From Desulfurococcales archaeon (lineage in GTDB: Archaea > Thermoproteota > Thermoprotei_A > Sulfolobales > NBVN01): a stretch of 59,020 nt of DNA. Numbering within the stretch: position 1 is the stretch's first letter; each line of letters opens with the position of its first letter. The notes under the pieces were generated by a model, which was not told the DNA's origin, did not search any database, and saw only the letters and a program-made list of their open reading frames with translations. Both the position numbers and the translations under genes were made by a program. Positions 1 to 8,498 of the stretch are shown piece after piece. The DNA is taken from the NCBI GenBank assembly GCA_015523295.1, contig WAKQ01000010.1, positions 1 through 59,020 of the forward strand, read 5' to 3'.

Positions 1-1
1 C

Positions 2-742
2 CTTCTAGGCCTATACGATGATTTTAGAGATATAGATGCTAAAATGAAGGTATTGGTCTTCACCCTGCCGGCCCTCCCAGTGATTCTCTCAAGAATATAC
101 GTGCCAAGACCGTTTATCCCTCTCGTCGGGGAGCTTAGGCTTACGATAGTATATCCTATTCTGCTCCTTATAGGTTATACAGTAGCTTGCAATGCGTTAA
201 ACATGGCTGATACACATAATGGTTTAGCACCAGCCTCAAGCATAATAATAATAAGCGCTATGATTGCTTCAACGTTTCTTCCCGGCCCCAAACCACTAGA
301 ACACGGGCTCGAATTAGCGACCACTATCCTAATAGCCCTTATCGCGTACATGCCCTTCAACGCATATCCAGCCAAGCTTCTAAATGGAAACGTGGGTTCA
401 TTCCTTCTAGGGGCTGCAATCATGACGGTATCAGTTGCCTTAAGGAGAGAGTTTCTACTCTTGCTACTCATGGTTCCCTTAGGCCTAAACGGCTTCAGCA
501 TTCTGACTTCTATAAGAGGATTCATCAACAGAACCAGGTTAGAGGCCAGACCAGTATACCTTGATGACGAGCTAAGAATGCATGCATCTACCGACCCACG
601 CGCTCCTATAACACTTGTGCAGCTACTCACATTAAAGGTACCCCTCACCGAAAAAGAGTTGATAATAGCATACCTTACATTAATAGCCATCAATACAGCA
701 ATCTCATTAGCCATCTACTATGTTTTAACTACCTTCATATAG
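2..742 (+). CDS. UDP-GlcNAc-1-phosphate transferase-like GT4 protein (5' partial)
   Basis: The frame is open from the window edge and reads GLYDDF just before the first ATG at 44, so the gene starts outside the window. That DD motif plus the NALNMADTHNGL segment matches the MraY/WecA/GPT (glycosyltransferase 4) family, which moves a sugar-1-phosphate from a UDP-sugar onto a polyprenyl or dolichyl phosphate in the membrane. In archaea this normally starts N-glycan (AglH-like) or other surface glycan assembly. Several hydrophobic membrane segments are visible, including a C-terminal one ending at the stop. The gene converges on mptG. The exact sugar cannot be read from the sequence. The DxxN segment reads D-T-H-N-G rather than the usual D-G-x-N-G. 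Confidence 0.75.
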   Translation, partial: LLGLYDDFRDIDAKMKVLVFTLPALPVILSRIYVPRPFIPLVGELRLTIVYPILLLIGYTVACNALNMADTHNGLAPASSIIIISAMIASTFLPGPKPLEHGLELATTILIALIAYMPFNAYPAKLLNGNVGSFLLGAAIMTVSVALRREFLLLLLMVPLGLNGFSILTSIRGFINRTRLEARPVYLDDELRMHASTDPRAPITLVQLLTLKVPLTEKELIIAYLTLIAINTAISLAIYYVLTTFI

Positions 743-805
743 AGCTTGTTGTATGAAGAATTACATTGGTTATTGCATGAGGCCATAGCAATACAGGTCC
801 TCTAT

Positions 806-1780
806 TCAAGAAGAAGGTTGAGATGAGAATGACATATCGACTCCTTGATTCCGTACTTGTGTAACCCACGCCTCTCCTTCAATCCCCAACTCATCCATGT
901 ACTTCCTCAGTTCCTTGATCACCTTATCCGCTAACAATCTATTATCTATGAAACCGTAGATGAGGGGACCCCAACTGCTTTGACCCACTCCACCAGCCCC
1001 CAGATTCTTAAGCTTTTCAGCTAGTAATTTGGAAACTTCACAACAGTAGATATCCCCCTGATATTTGGAGAAATACTTACCAGTAAGCTGTTGAATTCTT
1101 TCGACTGAATTAGTAAAGAGGGTGAAGTCCTTTTTCTTTATTGAGTGGATCAGTGAAAGCAAGCTCCCGTAGAGGATTTTCTGCTCAGGATGATGCTCAG
1201 GTTTGCTCATCGCTGGCCTTTCCTCTACCTCCGTAAGTCCAGACACTCCCTCAGGGAGGGCTAGCACTATTTTCCAATCTTTAGGAAAATCGAGTCGAAT
1301 AAGAAGATCAGGTATATCTTTAAACGCCTCAACAACCCCCGAATCGACTACAAGACCTCCATATAAAAAGGTGTAAATGCCGACCGCTGAAAAGTTACCG
1401 ATGTTCAGTTTTCGTAGATAAGGGAAAATATCAGGGTTTAAAGCATGTAAGGCTCTTAGCGCCTCAAGCAGCATAAGCGATAGCCTAGTTCTAGTACCTA
1501 GTCCGACATGATGTCTAAGGAAGCCATCGATAATAATCTTCCCTCTTAAATTGATATCCAAGCTATCGAGAACGTGTTTAACTATTGTTCTTGCCTCTTC
1601 TGTTGAGGCATTAATGGTCAGCCTTCCAGTGTTGGGATTACTTACTAGGATTAACCTAACAGTGGGCTCGTCAATCGCTATACCAAGGGATCCATATATG
1701 TATGGAGGATCGAGAAATCTGTAGAACCCTAAATGTATTCTATACCCACTCATAACCTCTACAGTCGTAACATTCGACAT
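806..1780 (-). CDS. mptG: beta-ribofuranosylaminobenzene 5'-phosphate synthase
   Basis: This GHMP-kinase-fold enzyme condenses 4-hydroxybenzoate or p-aminobenzoate with PRPP, releasing CO2 and pyrophosphate, in the pathway to tetrahydromethanopterin. The 324-residue length is normal for the family. Visible signatures are an N-terminal SGYRIHLGFY, a GHMP nucleotide-loop equivalent VGLGTRTR (about 92-98), and the diagnostic C-terminal GGVGQSSWGPLIYGF. I chose the ATG at 1780 because GGAGGGT lies 8 nt upstream; the next ATG at 1753 has a purine-rich site too close. The start overlaps the end of mptE by about 40 bp, so the two are co-transcribed and probably translationally coupled. Confidence 0.88.
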   Translation of the reverse strand: MSNVTTVEVMSGYRIHLGFYRFLDPPYIYGSLGIAIDEPTVRLILVSNPNTGRLTINASTEEARTIVKHVLDSLDINLRGKIIIDGFLRHHVGLGTRTRLSLMLLEALRALHALNPDIFPYLRKLNIGNFSAVGIYTFLYGGLVVDSGVVEAFKDIPDLLIRLDFPKDWKIVLALPEGVSGLTEVEERPAMSKPEHHPEQKILYGSLLSLIHSIKKKDFTLFTNSVERIQQLTGKYFSKYQGDIYCCEVSKLLAEKLKNLGAGGVGQSSWGPLIYGFIDNRLLADKVIKELRKYMDELGIEGEAWVTQVRNQGVDMSFSSQPSS

Positions 1781-2483
1781 CAGCTGTACCCTCCATCCTC
1801 AGCCATGAAATCATTATTGAGGCCCAATAAAGTTTCCTTGCCTTACGCCTGGAGGATCTAACAGCCTTCCCAAGATATGGTTTTGAGTATCTCCCAGTCA
1901 CGCCACTGAAGTCGAAGCCCACTAGCCTGATTCTAGACGCTGAGAAATAGTTGGCGGTGAAGGCTGCTCTATCTCCATCAGTAAAGCCTCCGAATACATG
2001 TAGCAGATTATCGACTGGGAGTGTTTGAGACGTACCAACTACCCGTTTTCCAGCCTTGATTAGATTAGGTATATAGTTATAGAGAGCCTGAATGTTATCG
2101 CCATGCGAATGAACGACGATAATTCCTTCGAAGCTCGTTAAATCCTCAAGCGTCACTCCATCTAGGTCGGTCACGATAATATCAGGCTCTACCCCATTAT
2201 CCCTACAGCATCTTAGCGCTCCATCCGCCGCTATCACGGTATCTACCTTATCCGCTATTTTGCCACATCTCCAGCATTCTGGACCAGCCCCTACCACTAG
2301 GACATTCTTACCTTTGAGCTTGCCGTTGAGTGACGTGAGGAGATCCTCAGTACATAGGGAGCTTTCCTTGAGCATCGTCCTGAGGTTCGAGGCCGCGAAT
2401 TCATCTGCCTCTTTAACCAGGTGTAGGTCATCTCTTATGGTCTCATATATTCCAATCCAAGTGTAAGGATCTCTGAGATTCAT
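1740..2483 (-). CDS. mptE: 6-hydroxymethyl-7,8-dihydropterin pyrophosphokinase (MptE, DUF115)
   Basis: MptE transfers diphosphate from ATP to 6-hydroxymethyl-7,8-dihydropterin, activating it for condensation with the MptG product. The family signatures are VLVVGAGPECW (about 61-71) and PDIIVTDLDG (about 100-109); the 247-residue length fits. A strong archaeal Shine-Dalgarno GGTGA lies about 6 nt before the ATG. It is the first gene of a two-gene operon with mptG. Having both genes together argues that this organism makes a methanopterin-type C1 carrier rather than folate. That does not prove methanogenesis, since many non-methanogenic archaea use H4MPT. Confidence 0.87.
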   Translation of the reverse strand: MNLRDPYTWIGIYETIRDDLHLVKEADEFAASNLRTMLKESSLCTEDLLTSLNGKLKGKNVLVVGAGPECWRCGKIADKVDTVIAADGALRCCRDNGVEPDIIVTDLDGVTLEDLTSFEGIIVVHSHGDNIQALYNYIPNLIKAGKRVVGTSQTLPVDNLLHVFGGFTDGDRAAFTANYFSASRIRLVGFDFSGVTGRYSKPYLGKAVRSSRRKARKLYWASIMISWLRMEGTADVECYDCRGYEWV

Positions 2484-2515
2484 TCGGTCACCTTAATTAG
2501 AAAATGGAGAGAAGT

Positions 2516-2524
2516 ACTATATGG
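2516..2524 (+). promoter_or_regulatory. TATA box for the DUF447-OPT-ABC operon
   Basis: ACTATATGG is centred about 25 bp upstream of the ATG at 2544, the archaeal TATA spacing that places transcription start on or next to that ATG. The first gene of the run would then be leaderless. It sits in the 60-bp gap between divergent mptE and the DUF447 gene. Assigned by eye. Confidence 0.45.
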
Positions 2525-2543
2525 ATTTAGCTGGGGATGGAAG

Positions 2544-3188
2544 ATGCATGAATTGCTGGAAAGATATTTAAGACACGGACATCATGAGGGAATCGTTGTG
2601 ACTGTTGGAAGAGATCTCCGACCAAATCCAGCACCTATGGGAGTAGAGTATCTTGCTTCCAGTAAAATCATCGTCATAAGGCCCTATGTGAAAACTGCGA
2701 CATATAAAAATTCCCTCTCATCTAAGGAGATTACGGTTAACCTAACAAGTGATTCACTTTTATTCTTTAATGCCCTCTTCAGGAGAGATATGATGAAGTA
2801 TCAACCCTCCAGGAAGGTTAAAACTCCTGTTATTGACGGGGCAGTGGATCTATATGTCGAGGGTGAAATTCAGGGCATTCTCCGGGAAACTGCCGAAAGA
2901 GCCCAACTTTCCGTTAAGCCCGTGGCTGTCTATCCAGGTAGGGGTTCCCAACTAGCTTATAGTAGAAGCGACCACGCTCTTATTGAGGCATTGGTTTACA
3001 TAACGAAGTTGGAGGCCTTAAGGGAGTGTTTGAGTAAGGAAGCCGTTCAAGTTCTTCAGGAAAGGATATTACAGAATCTGTCCATAGCGGAGAGGCTGGG
3101 GAGTAATGAAGTCGTTAAAAGTGCCTCCTATCTTAAGAAGAGGTTAAGCAGTCTCTCATCAGGTGGGTTGAATGGGAAGGCTGCTTAG
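2544..3188 (+). CDS. DUF447 family protein (flavin-reductase-like fold)
   Basis: The N-terminal half, with HEGIVVTVGRDLRPNPAPMGVEY and IIVIRPYVKTATYKN, matches the archaeal DUF447 family. That family resembles split-barrel flavin reductases/FMN-binding proteins, but no reaction is established that I know of. The 214-residue length is typical. The C-terminal third is helical and ends in a Ser/Gly tail. Its stop overlaps the next gene's start by 17 bp, so it is co-transcribed with the OPT-like gene. DUF447 genes are commonly found in H4MPT- or coenzyme-using archaea, and here the gene is divergent from mptE/mptG. A link to that pathway is inference only. Confidence 0.7.
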   Translation: MHELLERYLRHGHHEGIVVTVGRDLRPNPAPMGVEYLASSKIIVIRPYVKTATYKNSLSSKEITVNLTSDSLLFFNALFRRDMMKYQPSRKVKTPVIDGAVDLYVEGEIQGILRETAERAQLSVKPVAVYPGRGSQLAYSRSDHALIEALVYITKLEALRECLSKEAVQVLQERILQNLSIAERLGSNEVVKSASYLKKRLSSLSSGGLNGKAA

Positions 3189-4887
3189 AGCAGTTTCCAT
3201 TGGAGTTTTGACTGGGCTTTTCCTGGGATTCATAGATACATACGGATACGCAGTAACCGGGTACACAACGTCAGAGCTTGCCGGGGTAGTAGGGTCTATA
3301 ATTTTTCTGGTTCTTTATGTGATGATCTTCCGTAAGCAGCCTACCTTATTCGAACACTTTCTTGGGGTAGTGATAGCATTCGGGTTCTCTCTTTCTACTG
3401 CTATAACCTCAGGAATGTACATAACTTACACCATGCTAGCTGAGGTCGGCGACCCTCAGGCATTACACCTTCCAGGATGGATGTACTTCAGAGGACCCCG
3501 AATTGAGATTAACACCCTATCCTTTTACCTCTATGCGACGGCACTCTCTGCTTCAGGTGCCTTGATTGCCTATGTATTTCATAAACATTATATAGAGATA
3601 GAGAAGCTTCCCTTCCCTATAGGTTCGGCTGTAGCTATAATGATCGAGGTCGGAAAGGCACTTAAATCTCGTAGTGTGTTACTTGCTGTAGTTCTAGGTG
3701 GTGCACTGGCCGAATTCATTGTGATTATGTCTGGTAACCCGTCTCTAGACCCTACTCCAGCGCTTCAGTCTGTGCTGCCCGGTTCCTCAATAGCTTTATC
3801 CTTCGATGTCTTCATATTTTTCCTTGCTCTCCTCCTCCCTCTCAATACGTCCCTGGGTGTAGGACTAGGTAATATATCTACTTTTCTTTTCCTGACACCC
3901 ATACTCGTCGGTGAAGGGTTGCTCGTCTCGGTACCCTCCATGACGTCTTCTGATATTGCCTCTGCAGCAGCTCCTTATACAGCCTCCATGATAATAGGAT
4001 TCTTAATCATTGCATCTAGCGCTTACATGATTCAAAATAGAAGAGCGTTAGGTGAAACGTTCAGATATTTGAAAATAAGTAGGTACTTAGTACGTTACCT
4101 TGTGATATCGGTGGTATTGATATCGACGGCTCTGATTCCTGTAGCTATACTCTATAGGCCATCCTCACTCTTCTATGGTGTTATGCCTTTCTATATTCTT
4201 CTTCAGCTTTTTCTAGCGATTGTAACTATAAGGGTTGTTGGTGAGGCTGGTACCTCATCTCAATCAACTCTACCCTTGTCTACACTAACACTTTTCGCCT
4301 CTGGGGCTAGAACCGCATTACCTTACACATTTCTAGATCCCTATACTGGAGTGCCTATGCCTCAGTTTATAGCTGGAGCATCACTCAATGCCATCAAAGC
4401 CGGTAAGGCGCTAGACATTGATCCTGAAGTCCCAGTTTTTTGGCTTATGCTTTCTATGCTTGTGGGTGCGCCAATAACCTTGTTGTATGGGCATATGCTT
4501 CTTTCAGTTTTTGGCACAACTTCACCTAAGCTAAACCTTCTCAGGTGGGTTCCAGTTGTTACTTGGATGAACGCCTTATTCAAAGGCGACACCGCATCCT
4601 TCAATCTCTTCTCAATAGCTTTAGGTGCTCTATTCGCGTTAGCTATTCTCCTCTGTTTGAAAGTTCTCGGGCTGGGCGGGATATCACTTTACGCTGTCCT
4701 TATAGGGATGACCCTCACTCCCGATGTTGGTCTCCTCTTTCTCATAGCTGCCTCCATAAAGTATGTGGCTTTCAGAGTGGGCACTGATGTTTATGAGGGT
4801 TTGATAGCTTATTCCTCTCTTGCCTTGGCAGGTGCAGGGATGGGCGTGGCGCTCTCCGTCATAGCATCCATGTTAGGGGTAAGCTAA
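3172..4887 (+). CDS. OPT-family-like polytopic membrane transporter
   Basis: This 571-residue protein is almost wholly hydrophobic, with roughly 13-15 predicted membrane segments. The segment EIEKLPFPIGSAVAIMIEVG resembles the LPFPxGxA signature of the OPT (oligopeptide/metal-chelate) transporter family. A second OPT-like block, FIAGASLNAIKAGKALDIDPE, occurs near residues 400-420. OPT proteins import small peptides or metal chelates coupled to protons, but substrate cannot be told here. The start has AGGTGGGTTGA just upstream and overlaps the DUF447 gene. The next gene begins 1 bp after its stop. A divergent or novel carrier is the alternative. Confidence 0.55.
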   Translation: MGRLLRAVSIGVLTGLFLGFIDTYGYAVTGYTTSELAGVVGSIIFLVLYVMIFRKQPTLFEHFLGVVIAFGFSLSTAITSGMYITYTMLAEVGDPQALHLPGWMYFRGPRIEINTLSFYLYATALSASGALIAYVFHKHYIEIEKLPFPIGSAVAIMIEVGKALKSRSVLLAVVLGGALAEFIVIMSGNPSLDPTPALQSVLPGSSIALSFDVFIFFLALLLPLNTSLGVGLGNISTFLFLTPILVGEGLLVSVPSMTSSDIASAAAPYTASMIIGFLIIASSAYMIQNRRALGETFRYLKISRYLVRYLVISVVLISTALIPVAILYRPSSLFYGVMPFYILLQLFLAIVTIRVVGEAGTSSQSTLPLSTLTLFASGARTALPYTFLDPYTGVPMPQFIAGASLNAIKAGKALDIDPEVPVFWLMLSMLVGAPITLLYGHMLLSVFGTTSPKLNLLRWVPVVTWMNALFKGDTASFNLFSIALGALFALAILLCLKVLGLGGISLYAVLIGMTLTPDVGLLFLIAASIKYVAFRVGTDVYEGLIAYSSLALAGAGMGVALSVIASMLGVS

Positions 4888-4888
4888 A

Positions 4889-6499
4889 ATGTTGGGAGTA
4901 TTCATGGGCATAATATACCTTCTGTTGCTGATCTTCTCAGTTGTGTTAGCTATTAAGTACGTAAGGCTTGAAATGCAGCATCAAAGGAGGTCGATTTTAA
5001 GAATTAGGACGGCAGTGCCTAGGCTAGTACTAATGTATAAATTTATGTATATCTTGGCTAAGAAGCCTTTTACTTTACTGATAATCTCGATAGTGGCTCT
5101 TTCCTTGTTAATATCCGGGTTTTCAGCTACTCCTACATCCTACATTAAAGAAGTCAATAACATTGGGGGGCCTACCAATACTACTGTTGCTCTAATAAGC
5201 TTCACTCAACCCGTTAACCTAACCTGCGGGCAATTGCTAAGCCGTTTAGATATTGGTAGTAGATACGGCAATGCCTCTTGCGTTACCTACTTAAGAATGA
5301 CCCTTGAGGAACCTTTTAGAATAAATATCTCTAAGAGCGCTATTTACGTTGTAATAGGTGTGCCGGAATCCCTCTTCCGTAGGATTGGTGGGGATGATGT
5401 TTTTGGAATTTATGCGGGTACCCCATGGGAAGGCGTTAAGGTTTTAGACCTTGAGCTTCCCACAGGTGAGGTTAAGACCGTTAGAGTACGTCTCGTAAAT
5501 GAAGACTTTGTTAACTCATTGAAAATTTATGGAACCCTACCTTTGGCTCCCATAGAGTCGTATATAGGCTACAAGCCTGTAACGCCTCCACCTAAATACA
5601 TTCTGATTTCCTCCCTTAGCAGGTTACAGAAGGAGCTAGGTTTAGGCAACATAATAACAGATATCTTAGTGACCATACCGAGGTCTCTTCCTCCTAAAGC
5701 CTTTATTAGAGAACTAACCACTCAAACCGCTAAATTACCAGTAAAGGATATCTGGGTTTTCAGCAATGGCAAGACCTACGTCTCTTCTAGGGTTGAAGTA
5801 CCTACCCCCTCGTCCATTATTACCGCCTCTATAGCTGCTGGATTGGCTGTCCTCCTATCCGTTTCACTGTTTACATCAGCTATCCCTTACTTGAAGGACA
5901 TTTACATGAGAATGATATTGCAAGGCCTCCCTCCATGGGCAATGAGTATAGTGCTGCTCACATATATTACGGGCATTGTGGTGGTGTTAAGTGTGACGAT
6001 TTCGGTGGCCTCATACTTGTATTTAGGTAGTATATCGACATTGAATATACTCATTGCCTCAATCATTATTTGGATTTCACTTATAGTTTATGCAAACTCA
6101 GCCATGAAGCCCCCTACCTTAAAGAGCGATGTCTATATTCCACCGACAGACCGTTATACACTTGTGAGTGAAATCCTGGACATAGATACCGTAGCTGAGT
6201 TAATAATCACCTCAATTAAAGGAAACGAGTTCTTTACCTTGGAAGGGTTGGAAAGGACTAAAATAGATGGCGATGTCCTCATACATGCGAGACTAGGGTA
6301 TAATGAATCATGGGGTTCAGGTATAGATCTTAGCATAGTTGTGAGCCCGGAAGAGGCATCCTCCATAATATCCATAACTTCCAATATATGGAGCGTGGAG
6401 GAGATCTCGGAGGCTATCACTAGAAACATGATTGCGTTGACACTTTCCCGTATTGTGGGGGTGATTAAGTCATGGGAAGAGCATATATCACTAAAGTGA
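4889..6499 (+). CDS. FtsX/MacB-like membrane protein, probable ABC permease subunit
   Basis: This 536-residue protein has an N-terminal membrane segment (about 7-23), a second at about 73-92, and a large non-hydrophobic region to about residue 305 that is probably extracytoplasmic. Three more membrane segments follow between about 308 and 405, then a soluble C-terminal tail of about 130 residues. The block of three closely spaced C-terminal helices with an intervening ILQGLPPWAMS loop resembles FtsX-like permeases. The ATPase two genes downstream is of the LolD/MacB class that pairs with such permeases. AGGGG lies 9 nt ahead of the ATG. No family name is certain. Confidence 0.5.
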   Translation: MLGVFMGIIYLLLLIFSVVLAIKYVRLEMQHQRRSILRIRTAVPRLVLMYKFMYILAKKPFTLLIISIVALSLLISGFSATPTSYIKEVNNIGGPTNTTVALISFTQPVNLTCGQLLSRLDIGSRYGNASCVTYLRMTLEEPFRINISKSAIYVVIGVPESLFRRIGGDDVFGIYAGTPWEGVKVLDLELPTGEVKTVRVRLVNEDFVNSLKIYGTLPLAPIESYIGYKPVTPPPKYILISSLSRLQKELGLGNIITDILVTIPRSLPPKAFIRELTTQTAKLPVKDIWVFSNGKTYVSSRVEVPTPSSIITASIAAGLAVLLSVSLFTSAIPYLKDIYMRMILQGLPPWAMSIVLLTYITGIVVVLSVTISVASYLYLGSISTLNILIASIIIWISLIVYANSAMKPPTLKSDVYIPPTDRYTLVSEILDIDTVAELIITSIKGNEFFTLEGLERTKIDGDVLIHARLGYNESWGSGIDLSIVVSPEEASSIISITSNIWSVEEISEAITRNMIALTLSRIVGVIKSWEEHISLK

Positions 6500-6891
6500 T
6501 CTTCAAAGCCCTTTTAAGGGGATACAGTGGTAAGGTCTTAATTATAGTCTCGTTAAGTGTGGGGGCCCTAGTTCAACTCTCTATAGCTGTCACTCCTCCT
6601 GCTCTTTTACTAGCTCTTTTAGTCCCTGCATCAATATCGATTGTGGTCACTGACTCACTGCTCTACGAGTCGATAATTTACGCCCTACTAATCAATGGTG
6701 CACCACCGAGAGACTTCACATACATGAAGGTGCTGGCATCATTGCTGATAGGCATTATACTGTCAATTCCTTACATGTTAATTGGTGTTTGGCTTGCCTC
6801 CCTGGCGACCTTAGAATCCATCGCAACTGTGTTCATATCATTGAGCGCCCTTCACAGATCCGTGAAGTTAAAGCTGGGATCAGCTATTTAG
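6472..6891 (+). CDS. small integral membrane protein of the ABC operon
   Basis: Of 139 residues, most lie in three or four hydrophobic segments (about 20-35, 39-60, 77-102, 105-120). A textbook Shine-Dalgarno GGGGTGAT precedes the ATG, which lies inside the end of the preceding gene (28-bp overlap), so the two are translationally coupled. I recognise no family. The position between a FtsX-like permease and an ABC ATPase suggests a second, small membrane subunit of the same complex. That role is inferred from context. Confidence 0.6.
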   Translation: MGRAYITKVIFKALLRGYSGKVLIIVSLSVGALVQLSIAVTPPALLLALLVPASISIVVTDSLLYESIIYALLINGAPPRDFTYMKVLASLLIGIILSIPYMLIGVWLASLATLESIATVFISLSALHRSVKLKLGSAI

Positions 6892-6948
6892 GTAATCTCT
6901 TACCTTAAAACTCTAAAGCCTAGAAGAGCCCATAAATATGGCTAGGGT

Positions 6949-7662
6949 GTGATAGTGGCCGATCCTGTCGTTGTGCTGAGGAACGTGTGGAAGACCTACA
7001 GAGAAGGGCAAAGCATTATTACTATTCTGAGAAATGTTTCTGCGATAATATATCGGAAGGAAATTGTAGGTGTTCACGGACCCAGTGGTGCTGGGAAGAC
7101 GACGCTTCTGAAACTCATTGCAGGCCTTGACAGACCTGATAGGGGGGAAGTAATAGTGGATGGCTATAACTTGAACATGTTGGACGACCTAGGTCTGTCG
7201 TTAATTAGAAACACTGTTGTGGCCTATATTCCACAAGATTATGGTCTTATACCCGAGTTTACAGTATGGGAAAACATTGAGTTACCTTTACTTATAGCTG
7301 GCATCGATAGAAATGAAAGAGAGAAAAAGATCTATGAGGTTCTTGAATATATGGGGCTTACAGCTAAGATTAAGGCCTATCCAAGGAAGCTTAGCGGGGG
7401 TGAAAAACAGAGAGTAGCTATAGCACGTGCGTTAGTTACTACGCCAACTGTTCTCTTGGCGGACGAGCCTACTGCAAATCTAGACTGGGAGAATGCTGTC
7501 AGGGTTGCTGAACTTCTTCATAAAGTCAGAGATGATTTTGGCACAACAGTAATCTTAGTCACTCACGACCCTAGGCTTTTAGAGTACGTTGATAGGTCAA
7601 TGAATTTAATAGACGGTATTCTGAAAGATAAGGAAGGCATGCCTTATGCAAAGCTCCACTAA
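6949..7662 (+). CDS. ABC transporter ATPase, LolD/MacB type
   Basis: All ABC ATPase motifs are present: Walker A GPSGAGKTT (44-52), Q-loop IPQDYG (94-99), signature LSGGEKQR (148-155), Walker B VLLADEPT (168-175) and switch histidine VTHD (204-207). The 237-residue length and the sequence around the signature fit the LolD/MacB/FtsE subgroup, which drives extrusion or mechanotransmission through FtsX-type permeases rather than import. The start is GTG; a second GTG six bases on is possible. It follows the two membrane genes by 57 bp and is probably the last gene of the run beginning at 2544. Confidence 0.88.
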   Translation: MIVADPVVVLRNVWKTYREGQSIITILRNVSAIIYRKEIVGVHGPSGAGKTTLLKLIAGLDRPDRGEVIVDGYNLNMLDDLGLSLIRNTVVAYIPQDYGLIPEFTVWENIELPLLIAGIDRNEREKKIYEVLEYMGLTAKIKAYPRKLSGGEKQRVAIARALVTTPTVLLADEPTANLDWENAVRVAELLHKVRDDFGTTVILVTHDPRLLEYVDRSMNLIDGILKDKEGMPYAKLH

Positions 7663-7741
7663 CAGAGGTTAATATAGTTACGCAGTGTAAGTTATTTAGC
7701 TTTTATTCTGGTTCGCATGGATTATTATTTGGTGGGCGTGA

Positions 7742-8440
7742 GTGAAGGCGGCCATAATTGCTGGAGGGTTAGCTAGAAGATTAAGGCCTATAACTGAAGA
7801 AGTTCCTAAAGCTCTAGTGCCTGTAGGAGGGAAGCCAATAATAGAGTGGCAGATTAAGTGGCTTAAGGCTTTTGGCGTAGACACCATTGTGGTTCTTGCT
7901 GGATATCTTCATGAAAAATTGATAGAGTTCCTAGGCTCTGGGCGGAGATTTGGAGTTAGAGTCGTTTACTCAATAGAGGAAAAGCCTCTGGGAACCGCTG
8001 GAGCGTTGAAGAACGCGGAAGGAGTTCTAGGAAGTGAGCCTTTTCTAACAATTAACGGGGATATCATAACTAACCTAGATATAGCTAAGCTGATTCAAGA
8101 GGTTAACGAGTCGCAGGGAGTGCTCATGGGCATGGCTTTAGTACCGTTAAAATCCCCCTATGGGATAGTGGAAATAGATAAAGACGGTTATATCCGGGCG
8201 TTCAAAGAGAAGCCAGTGCTTTCTAATTACCTCATCAATGCTGGGGTCTATTATATGAAGCCTGGGGTACTAGAATATGTGCCTTTCGAAGGTGATCTCG
8301 AGAGAACAACCTTCCCGCAGTTGGCTCGTGAGATGAAGATTAAGGGGGTCTCCTATCCTGATGTTTTCTGGAGATCTATAGATACTGTGAAAGATGTACA
8401 GGAAGCTTCTAAGGAAGTGGAGTTAATATTTAGCCATTAA
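7742..8440 (+). CDS. sugar-phosphate nucleotidyltransferase
   Basis: The N-terminus MKAAIIAGGLARRLRPIT is the nucleotide-binding loop of the hexose-1-phosphate nucleotidylyltransferase family, with the usual downstream PKALVPVGGKPI. A metal-binding Asp occurs in TINGD (about 104). At 232 residues it is the short form, catalytic domain only, without a left-handed beta-helix acyltransferase domain. It makes a nucleoside-diphosphate sugar from NTP and a sugar-1-phosphate. Mannose-1-P guanylyltransferase or glucose-1-P thymidylyltransferase are the likely activities, and sequence by eye cannot separate them. The start is GTG after a GGTGGGCG purine-rich stretch. Products would feed glycan genes such as those at 2 and 13834. 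Confidence 0.85.
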   Translation: MKAAIIAGGLARRLRPITEEVPKALVPVGGKPIIEWQIKWLKAFGVDTIVVLAGYLHEKLIEFLGSGRRFGVRVVYSIEEKPLGTAGALKNAEGVLGSEPFLTINGDIITNLDIAKLIQEVNESQGVLMGMALVPLKSPYGIVEIDKDGYIRAFKEKPVLSNYLINAGVYYMKPGVLEYVPFEGDLERTTFPQLAREMKIKGVSYPDVFWRSIDTVKDVQEASKEVELIFSH

Positions 8441-8498
8441 ACCTAACAGGGATATCAAGAATATATGTTTAGATGTAGAGTATTACATCGGTGGTTAA

